64,000 nt of DNA. It comes from Chrysophaeum taylorii. Taxonomy: Eukaryota > Sar > Pelagophyceae > Pelagomonadales > Pelagomonadaceae. The notes beneath the pieces were generated by a model. That model was given only the letters and a program-made list of their open reading frames with translations. It was not told the origin of the DNA and did not search any database. Shown here one piece after another: positions 50,901-60,680 of the stretch. Positions within the stretch are counted from its first letter, which is position 1, and every line of letters begins with the position of its first letter. The stretch covers positions 1 to 64,000 of the forward strand of contig JAQMWT010000524.1 in assembly GCA_029834535.1 (NCBI GenBank). The letters run 5' to 3'. Both the position numbers and the translations under genes were made by a program.

Positions 50901-51832
50901 GCCGGTCCTCGAACGGCGGCAGCATCAGCTCGAATCCCGTCTGCGTCGAAAACGAGGATCGAGCTCTCGTGCGATGGCGCGCAGTAAAGCCTGCCCCCGA
51001 ACGCCGCGATGCCTATCCACTTGTGGTTGCCCCGAACGCCGCAGTCAACGGTGCGCGTGGTCCCGTTGGCAGGATCAATGATCAGCACCGAGTCGGCGTT
51101 ATGCGGCGCGCAGTACAGCTTGCCTCCGTGCTCGACGATCCCCGACCACTTACCCCGCCCCCGAACGCCGCAATCCAAGATGCGCCACGTGTCGTCGGAC
51201 GAGTCGATCACCAGGATCGAATCTGCGTCGAGCGGCGCGCAATACAACTTGCCCTCGCACGCCGCAATCCCCGCCCACTTGGCCAGATTCTCCGGCATCC
51301 CGAGGTGCCCGACGTTGATCGTGCTGATGCGAGGATCGTTCGAGGGATCGATGACTAGGACGCGGTTGGACTTCTGAGGTGCGCAGTACAGCTTGCCACC
51401 ACAGGCCGCGATCCCGCGCCACTTGCCCCTGCCACGAAAGGCGATGGGGATGGTGGATAGCGTGTCGTCTGCGGGATCGATGACGAGCACCGAGTTGGCG
51501 CACGCCGGCGCGCAGTACAGCTTCCCGGCACACTCGGCAATGCCGCGGTACCTCGATCCTCCCGGCACTGGGCACCGGATCGTGTGCGCCGTATCGTTCT
51601 CGATCACCAGCACACTGTCGGCGCCGTGGGGAGCGCAGTATAATTTGTTGCCGTAGGCCGCAATGCCGTCCCACTTGTTGTTCCCTCGCAAGCACTCGAT
51701 GGTGGTAGGCTCCGCGTTGTTCTCGATCACCAAGACCGAGTCGGCGTTGGTGGGCGCGCAGTACAGTTTACCGTTGCACTCGGCGATACCGCGCCACTTG
51801 GCATCGCCGCGCAAACCGCAATCGATCATCAT
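47954..51832 (-). CDS. Beta-propeller / protein kinase / RBR-like RING fusion protein
   Basis: A single 1292-codon frame; the first ATG is at 51832 (MMIDCGLRGDAKW), and only a TTG lies upstream in frame. Residues ~1-300: seven ~41-48-aa repeats of KWxGIAxxxGKLYCAPxxADSVLVID, likely a seven-bladed propeller. ~320-700: helical and coiled coil. ~740-1010: protein kinase with 'ACVLKQF' (Lys761), 'VHGDIKLDNALV' (HGD in place of HRD; Asp880 and Asn885 kept), 'LSDFDTS' (DFD for DFG) and 'GGGTPGYMAPEV'. ~1030-1230: RING-type 'CAVCGDDG ... HFVCDECLGGHV', a 'CVGAGCDECY' module, and 'LACPRCGAAF ... CRCGFCAYCLADC', resembling RING-IBR-RING E3 ligases. Possible sensing, phosphorylating and ubiquitinating protein. 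No frame break seen. Confidence 0.75.
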   Translation of the reverse strand: MMIDCGLRGDAKWRGIAECNGKLYCAPTNADSVLVIENNAEPTTIECLRGNNKWDGIAAYGNKLYCAPHGADSVLVIENDTAHTIRCPVPGGSRYRGIAECAGKLYCAPACANSVLVIDPADDTLSTIPIAFRGRGKWRGIAACGGKLYCAPQKSNRVLVIDPSNDPRISTINVGHLGMPENLAKWAGIAACEGKLYCAPLDADSILVIDSSDDTWRILDCGVRGRGKWSGIVEHGGKLYCAPHNADSVLIIDPANGTTRTVDCGVRGNHKWIGIAAFGGRLYCAPSHESSILVFDADGIRADAAAVRGPAGPGTTPSSLCEANERVKKARRGEIREDLNGLELVRDVLARLASSARLVGDDDHATGLDAFELLQFESRDKRDKLDHAQQLIASCCSSEGSAGDLDSCLVEKRNEARAEYVRVLCALQDTYSSEKFARERGRIRDALEREVQCLGTAVRSLEKIRSDHPPLVDDTKSAGQKLRAGTALEAWQALEQWERDTDSRAITAPTDSALEVAWCTLRDVVDARGADGSCDAWEIAHRAALEAVDAEVKHWLSKPHPFSRLPVDAIRTAFVARLDECKANIAALNQARDRARDARREVDEIAAADNRAALGDRVSEPWCAAKERVRTSKKALKSVLRELEDAVEEEEDDEERSATVGALRERVRAARRSVHAAQRDTEDELSKLVALVQDHYPELGVNLKDALASVVTMSPALRSVVRQGRSPLDYERIPWPEHSEPSVSRHAVMACRYDGQACVLKQFHLRNASERRALEREVEMLVSLTHPNVAKLECAFFVENARLGDVQAFVQTPLYAGGTLQQWLARRENKIFAVSQQQQWGTLLFLNAGDRVVATKHVRALRQLLAALSFVHAKGVVHGDIKLDNALVSLSNENQWTVVLSDFDTSRAGDSSSFAKTTRAGGGTPGYMAPEVRAGGRATPASDIFSYGICVAVALAADHATEQRVLEDDDGDIVWRQAIDRRRDAMAAVLCACLAVETTERSSASALEASPLFATSDAILSDQAVAEKAKVKTCAVCGDDGVVGVSCGLAPQAAQSQHFVCDECLGGHVRASTDAESLGAFEARGGRIKCVGAGCDECYADADVASHVSQHVFAAYFAAKQRLAEQRIAADLEAGFEWRVEAEAQRIAEMPDADRRLRAAKQHVVERILTLACPRCGAAFAETLDGTTGFNGCFALTCHRPGCRCGFCAYCLADCGDDAHAHVGQCAHGEGLFPAKAQETLARAQRARRDRDLRAYLRTLPHDEARAMLVRSLDRELRDLGLDTRAYLPEKE

Positions 51833-52348
51833 CTGCCGAGTCAAAATTTATCAGCAGCCATGACCTTCGATTGCCACAGACAGCGCGTCGACACTCAACA
51901 ACATCGAGGAGGAGGAGTTCACGACAGGCAGCACGAAGGGACAAGGGTTGCGCGCTCAAGCGGCGAACATCCACGCGCCGCTCGCGAGGGGTCTTGCCGC
52001 CATCGCTTCGAAGACGCAGCCGCGCCTGGACGCGCACTGCCTTGAATCTCCTCATCAAGTCGTCGTCGTCGAATAAGAAGACAAAGTATGCGAATGGCAC
52101 TTCCAACACCGAGTACGCGGCGCGCTCTACCGCGCCCGCGCCAGCGCACTCGACGGCCACCAACTTTCGCCGGTAGTCCCCGCTCTTCTTCTCCAAACTT
52201 AGACAAGTCGCGAGCAGCAGGAGTGCGACTGCCAAGAAGACACGCGGCGAGAGATTGCCTTCGAACCGCCGCCCAATCAGGAAACCGCGCTGGTGTCGCG
52301 CCGCGCAATGATGAAGATGATCGATGTCGATCGCTGCCGCGGAGTTAA
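51833..52348. other. Spacer upstream of the fusion gene
   Basis: A minus-strand frame (52235-51768) without ATG encodes a hydrophobic start 'FLAVALLLLATCLSLEKKSG' and 'VPFAYFVFLFDDDD'. It could be an unrecognised 5' exon or a decayed gene; not resolvable here. Confidence 0.3.
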
Positions 52349-53353
52349 TCTCAAATTGAGGCCGCGGTATTAACCAGGCTCGACCATCCGAACATCGTGC
52401 GCTACTTGACCAGTTTTGAGCAACGAGGCAAATTCTTCATCATCGCGGAACAGTTTGGGGGGCATATCCGCTCGCAGATCGGCAAGCCGCACGATATGAA
52501 CACGCTGCGTTTGTGGGGGCGCCAAATCCGTGACGCTTTGGCATACGTGCATCGCCGGTACGTGGTGCATCGTGACCTCAAGCCGGAAAGTATCCTGCTC
52601 GACGACGACGACGAGGCGTGCGCGACCATCAAGATCGCCCACCCGATGATGGTCGTCATCGCGAAGACGGGCATCTATGTCTCGCCAGAGAAAGCCGCAG
52701 CGGACCTCTACGACGCTGCCGACGACCGACATGTGGTCCGTCGGCTGCGTGATGGGCGAGCTGCTCGCGCGCACGTCGCTCCGCGAGCGGTGCCGCCGTA
52801 GAATCGCCTCGCCGCCGAGCGAGCGCTTCATCGACCGTTGCAAGATGATCTAGCGTCGCATCCTACAGAATCTCGAATCCAACGATGTGACACAAAGCTC
52901 GATCTTGCGCGCGACGGCAGTGTCTCCGCACGCGCGCACTTTTTGTGAGGTAATACGACTATGTGGAGGGGAATTGGCGACGCAGACGTCGCGCGCCTCG
53001 CGACGGTACTCGAGGAGAACTCCTCGCTTCTTGAGCTCGATCTCGCGTGCGTGCGTCTAATATTTTCTGGACTCGAAGATAATTAGGAGGATCCAACTCG
53101 GCGACGATTGCGCGGTTCTGCTCTCAGCGGCGCTCGAAAAGAACGAGGGCCTTCGGGCGCTCGGTCTCGCGCGCGTTCCTTCTCGATATTCATAATGGCT
53201 CTAATCCAGGTAACCACTCGGACTCTGGATTTGCGTTTTCGCCTTTCCTTCTAATATTTTATGACAAAGGCCCAACAAAATTGGCGACGACAGCGCAGAG
53301 TCGCTCGGCGCACCGCTCTAGAAAACCGCGTCGCTTACGGAACTCAATCTCAG
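52349..53353 (+). pseudogene. Degraded protein kinase followed by leucine-rich repeats in 78-84-nt exons
   Basis: The kinase part (52349-~52840) starts inside the domain: 'QIEAAVLTRLDHPNIVRYLT', 'YVVHRDLKPESILLDDD', then 'TGIYVSPEK'. A frameshift near 52722-52736 moves the next block, 'MWSVGCVMGELLAR', to another frame; a stop follows. The N-lobe start and activation DFG are missing, so the kinase is broken. Downstream are ribonuclease-inhibitor-type LRR units, one per exon: 52969-53046, 53087-53170 and 53270-53353 (78, 84, 84 nt). They are joined by phase-2 introns of 40 and 99 nt. The third unit has an in-frame TAG. The right side is cut by a SINE-like insertion. Whether kinase and LRRs formed one gene is inferred from adjacency. 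Confidence 0.6.
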
Positions 53354-53404
53354 GTGCAGCAGATATTAGTAAATCTGTGTCATCATCATCACTGATCGAC
53401 ACAC

Positions 53405-53640
53405 CGTTATGGTCGCGATGGAGGACGGTGCCGTCTGAACCAGCGTCTTGCGAGGGCATCGGTCCTCCCGGCGCAGGTTGGCACCTGTTCGCCTCCCGAA
53501 CGAGCCGATTGGCAAGCCGAAACGTTCGCAGCGGGACGGGATATGGCCTGGGGCGCAGAAGGAAGTTGACGTCGAAATTGATCGTTAGTCAAAAAAATGT
53601 CCGCGGTCTCAAAAACGAGGCGAAGATAGAAAAGAGTTGG
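53405..53640 (+). mobile_element. SINE-like element, partial copy 2
   Basis: GCGATGGAGGACGGTGCC through GACGGGATATGGCC and GTTAGTC matches the inverse of 41693-42051 with ~80% identity by eye. Opposite orientation to the other two copies, and lacks the (AGTT)n end. Confidence 0.75.
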
Positions 53641-53654
53641 TGGCGAATATGCGG

Positions 53655-55995
53655 AGGCGACGTATTCATGCGGGAATGTACCAGGAAACTTGGCTCTCGG
53701 GGAATTAATCGTTGGAGGAAGAGGATGGACTCACGCTGGTTTGCTCTGGTCTTCCTGCTGACGAACAAAGACACCGAGGCCAACAAGGAGTGGCCGTGGC
53801 TCTCAGCTCCTCGGCGGCGAGGGCATGGCGAGACAACGGCGAAGAACTGATTCGGGCCTCGGCTCGCGTCCTGGCGTTGCGTCTTGTTGCGAAAGTTGCG
53901 ACAGATCGTGATGTCGGGCTCGTCCTCGTCAGTGCCTATGCACCGGTCGGTAATGCCTCTGCTGAGGCGTGGGCCTCTTTCTACGATGATTTAGATACCG
54001 CGCTCCAACTTGAACGGCGTCACGACACTCTTCTCGTGGGGATGGATGGGAACGCCAGCATTGGCGTTCGGGCCGATTTGGATGACAGACACGTGTGTGG
54101 TCCACGTGGGGTACGGCACGTGAACGACGCGGGTCGGCGGGTGTATACCTTTCTCGCCACGAGGGAACTGGCAGCAGCTGGCACCTTCTTCGCCAAACCC
54201 AACCACGGGACATGGGTGCATCCTCGTTCGTGTTATCTCTACCAACTCGACCATGTTATCGTGGACCGTCACAAGTTGGGTCGATTTTTGGATGTAAGTG
54301 TCACTGAGAGCATCACTGATTCTGATCACCGAGCGCTCAAGTGCATCGTCCGAATCCAGATGCGACTCGCGCGGCCTATCAATGGACGGAAAACCCACCC
54401 CCGCCTAGACTACTCTCCGCTGCAAACTCCCGATGGTGCGCGACCAGTTTCTGTCACGCCGTGCATGCGACCTACCACACGTTAGCAACGACACCGTCAG
54501 ACGAGGGACGCGGATTCTGTGTACTCCAAGTTGGAAGCAGCGACGCAAGAAACGGCTCCTACCATGTTGAACGGTACCCGACGCAACGAACCCGGTTGGT
54601 TCGCAGCTGCAGCTACGATAATATCACCCCTAATTGAAGCGCGCAACTCGACTTTCGCAGCGTTCACGGCAGCATCCTCGGCCGCCGCGCGCCGCTTGCT
54701 CCTCACTCCTCTGAAAGTTGCACCAGGTGTCTAAGGCCGTGGTACAGGCAAAGGGTCTGCTCGATGTGTGACGGACTGAATGCAGGCCGCGAGTCGCGTG
54801 GTGGCATGAAGCGATATTGGGAGATTGTTGTTGGCCGCATTGAGAGCGGCTTGTCCAAGGATAGATCGTCACGTCAGACACTCCTGCCTAAGCCGGATGG
54901 TATGCGCTGTTCAACACTCAGGAAAATGCCGAAGTGTTCCGTTCACTTTTTGCGAAGCTTTATCACGGCCAATCTTGTTTTGACGCAGAAGTCATGGAGG
55001 ATAAAGATCAGCGGTCAATCCGTGATGAGCTTGGTGCTATACCGTCAGATGACGAGATTCGCCGAGCTATGCGGCAGCTCGATCTTTCCGGTGCATGAGC
55101 AATGGGCGTACGTGCGGAAATATGGCGGACGCTCGCTGGTCGTCAGGGTATGGAAGTCCACACGGGTAACCGACCGACAAGCAGGGAAAGAGTCGAAATC
55201 CGAGATACTGTTCGTGGCCAAGCCAGGCAGTCTCTACAATGACCCTACGATGGTGCCGACCTCTTTGACTTAGAAGCAGGTGACGGCCGTCATACCCCCG
55301 TCCGTGGTGGCGACATTCAAATACCTGGGCTCTACACTCTCTCGCAACTGCTGTGACTCTGAGGACGTTGACTCTCCTCCAAAGAAGGCGGCAGCTGCTT
55401 CCGGCGCGCTCCGTCACTACGTTTTTGGCTCGAAATACGTCTCTGCCCGAGCCAAGCGAACTGTCTACGTCGGTCTTATCCTCGCCTAGTGCCTAACCGA
55501 GGTTATCTACAATCGTATACGGTGCTTTCATGCACAATGCGCACGCGCGATGTGCCGAGTTGCGCGTCGCCAGACCTGGTGTGACTTCATATCAAAATTT
55601 CAACCCTCCTCAGCCGCCTCGGCCTGGAGACTATCGACGTCTACATCTCGCGCCGACAACTTTGTTGGGCTGGCCACATTGCCCGCATGATGCCCTGGCA
55701 TCGCCTCCCTCGGAAAATGCTCACCTCCTGGTGCGCCTCCAAACGTCCTCGCGGGTCCCTACAGTTCACGTATGGTCGTGATCTCGCGGGTCCCTACAGT
55801 TCACGTATGGTCGTGATCTCAACAAGGCACTCCGCCAGTTCCATATACTTAAAGCGACCTGGTACTCCCTCGATCAACCGTGACACCTGGCGACAACAAA
55901 TCAACTCGTCCACACGTCTCATCGCCCAGTGACAATACTTCCACGCGCCATGGCGCTGGAAGTAGCCTACGCATTTGGCTGGCCTCTAGTTAGTT
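53655..55995 (+). mobile_element. LINE-A copy 2 (APE-type), internally deleted, without insertions
   Basis: Contains the uninterrupted endonuclease frame at about 53712-54485: 'LVSAYAPVGNASAEAWASFY', 'LLVGMDGNASIGV', 'GTFFAKPNHGTWVHP', 'LDHVIVDRHKLG' and 'SDHRALKC' with the SDH catalytic end. The linker then degenerates. At ~55268-55300 the sequence passes directly to the RT C-terminus 'FKYLGSTLSRNCCDSEDV'. The RT core is absent, exactly as in copy 1, with ~97% identity over the shared ~1.6 kb. A 36-bp tandem duplication lies near 55746-55817. The 3' end is GGCTGGCCTCTAGTTAGTT. Non-autonomous; several stops. Confidence 0.8.
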
Positions 55996-57360
55996 TTCTC
56001 CATCGCCTTCCTCTGCGGTCGTCTTTGGTCTTCTCTTCTTTTGTGTTTCTTCTCTTCCTTTGAGCGATCATCCATTCTGGCTCTGTGCCTGGGAGTTGCT
56101 ACTCAAAATAACTCCGAGGCTCTAATATTATAGTATGGATTTGTATTCTGCTTCATTTCTTCTCTCCTCCTTCGTTCGTCAGGAACCTTGAACTTTCTTG
56201 TTGAACTCTTCTTGAGTCACATTTTCTTGTACCTTTCTTCACCCTCCTTCTCTTGCACATCTCCATTGTGCTCTTTTCTTACTCTCTTCCTGCGTGCTTC
56301 TTTCCTATCCTCTCTCCGTCTCTCCCCTTTCTACTTCTGTCGTCCCCATTTGCGCTTTCTTGCTTTTTCTTCGCCCTCCTCTCTCGTCTTTCTTCGATGT
56401 TTCACTACGGCTCTCTCATCCATTGTGTGGAGCTTTGAGCCTCTCGTAAGAATAATAGTACTTCCTACTTCCGCTGTCCCCCTCTGCGTTCTTACTTCTT
56501 CCTTATTCCCCTCTAAGCTCATCCATTCTGGCTCGTTGAGCCTGGGAGTTAGTTGCTAACCATAATAATAATTTAGGGGTCAACGCGCAGGCTTTTCGTT
56601 AACTAAAAAGCTGGATCATGTACTGGGCTCTACGGTACGCCCGGTCGCCGATCAAGCTGCGCAGAATCATCTGGTGGCCATTCTTCTTGTTGTTTATTAC
56701 TAACTAACTGACTAACTAACTTTAGACCTCTCCCGAGCATAGGAGCCAGGCCGGGCCGACAGGAGCCGGTCCAGAATCACCGGGGTCTGTAGACGAGGGG
56801 CGCCGAAAGGTGAGTCGGCGGAGAGTGATCATCAGGCTTGTCGCCATGCGACGCGGAGACCGCGATGTGACTGACAACCAACTCGTCGATAACGTTCCGT
56901 CTGCGCCCCCCGGCCATACCCCGTCCCACTGCGAAAGTTCTGGCTCCCAACGGGCCCGCCCGGGAGGCGAACAGGTGCCAACCTACGCCGGGAAGGCGGA
57001 TGCCCTCTCGCAAGGCCCGGGGTTCGTGAGGCACCGTCCTCCATCACAACCATGCGGTCGGCGATCAGGGTAGGTAGGTTACCATCGTAGGCAACTCCCA
57101 AGCTCAAAGAACCAGAATGGATGATCGCAGAGGAAGAAAAAAAATATAAGCCCCGAAGAAGACGCTAGAAAGAGTGAAGGGGGCGGTAGGAGTAAAAATA
57201 TGATGGCAAGCAACCTCCAAGCTTGAAGAAGAGCCAGGATGAGAGATAGCAAGAAAAGCGGAAATAGAAGCAAGAGGCGGAGGAGTATCCACGGGGCCAG
57301 CGTCTCGCACGAAAAAATGTAAGAGCTCTAGACTTTATAGGAGGAGGAAAAGGAGATGCT
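55996..57360. repeat. Pyrimidine-rich repeat region with CATCC..GAGCCTGGGAGTTGC units
   Basis: Units resembling CATCCATTCTGGCTC-n-GAGCCTGGGAGTT(AGTT)GC occur at about 56068-56101 and 56523-56560 (+) and inverted at 57083-57122. A diverged inverted copy lies near 57209-57243. Flanks are CT-rich on the left and the mirror GA-rich on the right. The GGCTC/GAGCC core can form a hairpin. No gene. Confidence 0.55.
56699..57065 (-). mobile_element. SINE-like element, copy 3
   Basis: Full-length relative of 41693-42051, ~90% identical by eye. The left end is (TAAC)n, which is (AGTT)n on the minus strand. The right end is GCGGTCGGCGATC. No clear target-site duplication found. Confidence 0.82.
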
Positions 57361-57925
57361 CGGACTTGGTTTGGAAGCATTGCGACCTGATCGGCGCGGC
57401 CGCCACATCAAGGAAAACGAGAGAGGGTGGCGAATCAAACGAAAAAACCCAACAATCCGCGAAAGGTGCTGTGCTGCGGCTTTTGCCAACAAAGCCGGAG
57501 GAGGACCCAGCAGCGTGTCATGATGCGCTGGCGACCTGGCGAAAGAAAGGAAAATCAAATCCATGACCATCGAACCCTACTTGCGCGCGAGAGGGTCCGT
57601 CCGGTGCCCATAATCACTAGAGCAAAGGAGCGCAGTCACGTCCTTTTGCACCGCGCACGCAACTCTGAATGCCCAATAATAAAATTAATAAGTGCGCCAT
57701 TCATTGCTACTGGTGGTGATTTTTTTTCTCAAAATTCCCAAACGCCGCGATGCTGCACGCGGCGGGGCAGTCAGCCAGTCGAAAGACGCCTTCCTACTGT
57801 CTCTCGCCACGTCGCGCACGGTATTTCAGACAGACTCGGACTAGCAACTGACAATGGTAGAAAGGGTGCTATCTATAAAGAAAGAGGAATCGGGACTCGA
57901 GAGGACACGGGCGGGACACAGAGAC
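57361..57925. other. Spacer
   Basis: No gene recognised. Frames on the plus strand continuing into the GH5 gene are antisense shadows. Confidence 0.4.
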
Positions 57926-59220
57926 TCAAGAGGGGGACCCCTCAGGTGCTTGAAAAAGAGGGCGGCGGCCATTCGCGTAGTCGAGGAGAATCGAGCGGAC
58001 GAAGTTTCCGGAGGGAGTGTAGTCGGACGCGGACCAGTCGCCGGCGGGGTCCGCGCCGGGCGCGAGCGCGGCCGAGCCCTCTTTCCTGTCGCAGACGCTC
58101 CAGGCGGCGAGGGAGATGCCGTGTGCGTCGCAGAAATCGAGCCACTCGCGCGCAGAGTCTTCGTCGAGGTTGCCGTCGCCGTCCTGGTCGACCGCTGCCC
58201 ATTCGGTGACAAAAACGGCAACGGGCGTCGGGCGTTGATCGTCTGTCCAGGCTTCGGCCTCGCCGTCGGCCGGGACGTAATCTTTGCCGAGGATGCCCTT
58301 CCGCACGAAGGAGCGCTCCTTGAGTTTGTGATGGCCGGCGTAGAAGTGTGAGGTATAGGCGACGTCGTCGAACTGCGCGAGGGGATCGAGCGCGGCCTCC
58401 CAGACGTATAGAGAATAGAATCTCGTCCCGACGACGACGAGGTTCGAGGAGTGCTTCCGAATAACCGGAATGATTTGCTCTGCGTAGCCCTTGATGGTGT
58501 CGGCGGCTTGGACGGTCGTGTTCGCGGTTTGGGTCGACCACGGCGTGTGGATTGGTTCGTTGTAGATTTCGAATACGACGTTTTCGTAGCTCCCGTATCG
58601 TCTGGCCATCGTTTCGAAAAATGCCTTGGCCTCTTCGACGAATTTTTCGGCGTGGTGGGAATGCCAGTCGATGATCACGTAAATTCCGCGGGAGATGGCG
58701 GCCTCTACCACGACGCGAACGCGCGCCATATTTCCCTCGGGATCGTCGAAATATCCCGTGGGTTCGTCGACGCCCATGGCGGCGCGCACGATCGTACATC
58801 GCCAGTCGTCGACGAGCTTGTCGACGACGCCCTGCGTATAGAACTGAGGGCAATCCCATTTTGTATTGCTCCAGTACAACGACACGCCCGCGAGTTGGAC
58901 GCCGTTGCCCGACGAGCCCACGACGCGACTACCAGCAACACGCAGAGCGCCGTTCTTCTCGACCACGGTTCTTTTGCGAGACGAAGCCATTGATGAATGG
59001 GTGCTCTTGAAACTCGAGAACGCGACCTGGGGTCGAGCTTTGCGACGAAACTCGGACTCACACTGGAGGCGACCATAATGCCGACAATCGTAAGACACGC
59101 GAAAGCGACCGGGAGCCATGGGGCGCGCCGATCCGTTTCTTTCCTCATCTCCGAAGGCTGCTGCTGCCCGAGGAGACTTTCCTCCGACGACCCCAGATCC
59201 CTGCGAGCCCTCTGGTCCAT
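57926..59220 (-). CDS. GH5 endo-beta-1,4-glucanase, type II membrane anchored; 35-nt intron
   Basis: Exons 59220-59062 and 59026-57926, 419 aa. Exon 1 encodes a cytosolic tail and a membrane anchor (WLPVAFACLTIVGIMVASS, ~35-53). Removal of 59027-59061 (GTGAGT...CCCCAG) joins it in frame to the catalytic domain. GH5 landmarks: 'GVSLYWSN', 'IVRAAMGV', 'GIYVIIDWHSH', 'VVFEIYNEPIH' (acid/base Glu210), 'YTSHFYAG' and 'VFVTEWAAVD' (nucleophile Glu328), then 'LAAWSVCDRKEGSAAL'. Closest in pattern to bacterial-type GH5 subfamily 2 cellulases. Without the intron the enzyme would lack any secretion signal. Role: remodelling cell-surface or dietary beta-glucan. Confidence 0.87.
59027..59061 (-). other. 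35-nt spliceosomal intron
   Basis: Donor GTGAGT, acceptor CCCCAG, phase 0. It bridges the membrane-anchor exon and the GH5 exon, which are otherwise in different frames. Confidence 0.78.
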
Positions 59221-59901
59221 CACCCTCTTGGATTCGAAGCGGCACCCTTTTAATTAATTAATTCTGAACCGCCTCCTTCGCGAATTCGGTAAATGTACAG
59301 ATATATAATAATAATGGTCACTAGAAACGGCAACGGCCAGCATAATATTTTCTTTCTGGGGGTTTGCAGACACCTTGATCTTGTGCTATATTATGGCCGA
59401 TGCCGTGATGATGATGATTTACCGGGAGGTTGTCGGCGGGCTTGACGAATCTCGGATGCATGCGACGCCACGAGTTGGAACCGATTTTTTCGTTGGCGTT
59501 CGTCCTTGGTCAAAGCAGCTACCTACCTACCTGTTGTTGTTGTTGTTGTTGTTGTTGTTGCCAAAGAGTTGAGGAGGCCAGGCATTAGTCGAGGGATTGT
59601 TTCTCCGACACGTGCCCGGCGAGGTGCTCCCGAAGAAGGAGGAGAAGCACCTCTTTCTTTCATCGTGCGGCGAATGTCCGCGTCATCGCCATCGGGGGGA
59701 CGGTCTCCTACGACTCGAAACAGACCTCGAACGAACGAGCGACCGCAGTTTGGGGAGCTTTCGAATAAATAATCAATCTACGCGCTCGTCTAAGAGCATC
59801 TTCGAAGTCCGACGATACAGCGGCGATCACGGCGCAGGCACGGTTGACGTCGACGGATTGGGCTCTTAGCGCGCGAGTCCATCTTCAGGGAACGTAGCCG
59901 G

Positions 59902-60111
59902 CTAGAAGTCGAAGAAGCGGCGCGGACCGAGAGCACGATCAACGTATACGTTGCACATCTCGAGTTGCCATCGTCTTGGAGCTCCGCGAGATGAAGTCCG
60001 ATCTACGAGGACACTGTCGTCGCGCACCCTCTTCAGCTTTTCGAGGACACTGTCGTCGCGCACCCTCTTCCGCTTTTCTGGAACGACGGCAGAAGGTCTC
60101 AGCCTCGGCAT
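59902..60111 (-). CDS. Possible small basic protein (69 aa)
   Basis: Reading frame MPRLRPSAVVPEKRKRVRDD.. with a 12-residue repeat, EKxKRVRDDSVL, twice (36-bp tandem duplication 60006-60077). It ends 'CNVYVDRALGPRRFFDF'. No family recognised. It could be chance; supported only by composition and a plausible ATG. Confidence 0.2.
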   Translation of the reverse strand: MPRLRPSAVVPEKRKRVRDDSVLEKLKRVRDDSVLVDRTSSRGAPRRWQLEMCNVYVDRALGPRRFFDF

Positions 60112-60476
60112 GATGTGAGTGCAAGTCCGAGGCCGACGAGCTTGCCGGCACCGCGCCTCCTCAGCGACGGTGCCTCTGAGTCCCCTGTCAACCTTGTTGT
60201 TGCCAGCCCCCAACTCAGACCCCAGCCGCCTTGGACTCTGCCCACCGTAGGTAACCGTGTTATTTGATGGGGCTACCCCTTTTACACGTCGATAAAAAAA
60301 AAAAAACATCGGCGTCTGGCGGCGGTCCGCGCGTGGCGCGCTCGAGGCTCTTTATGGAGAATGAATGTCCCGGACCGTGACTACCGGGAGATGATGCCCC
60401 AAACCGCCGTCAGAGCCAAACCCAGCGTTTCCAACAACAAAACTTCCCCGCACGCCTCCGCCTGATGAGAGTGTTT

Positions 60477-60680
60477 TTTTAAAGGTCGACTGCTGCTAAG
60501 AAGGGGGGGTGCGTGTTGGTGCTTGAGGATATGTTGGGGGACATGAGGGATGTGCCTGGAAGGCGGAAGTGGGTATCCCGTTCGTCGGTGTTAGGGGTAA
60601 AACGTGGGGGCTGCTTGAAAGGCGGGGCCTAGTCGAGGTCATCGACGAGCAAGAAGGTTTTGAAGGTCGACTGCCCACTA
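60477..60680 (-). repeat. LINE-B 3'-UTR fragment (diverged)
   Basis: AAAGGTCGACTGCTGCTAAG, then GGATGTGCCTGGAAGGCGG and GGGGCCTAGTCGAGGTCATCG, parallels the inverse of the LINE-B 3' end (44510-44636), including the region just around its stop codon. Another GGTCGACTGC copy closes the block near 60665. Confidence 0.65.
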
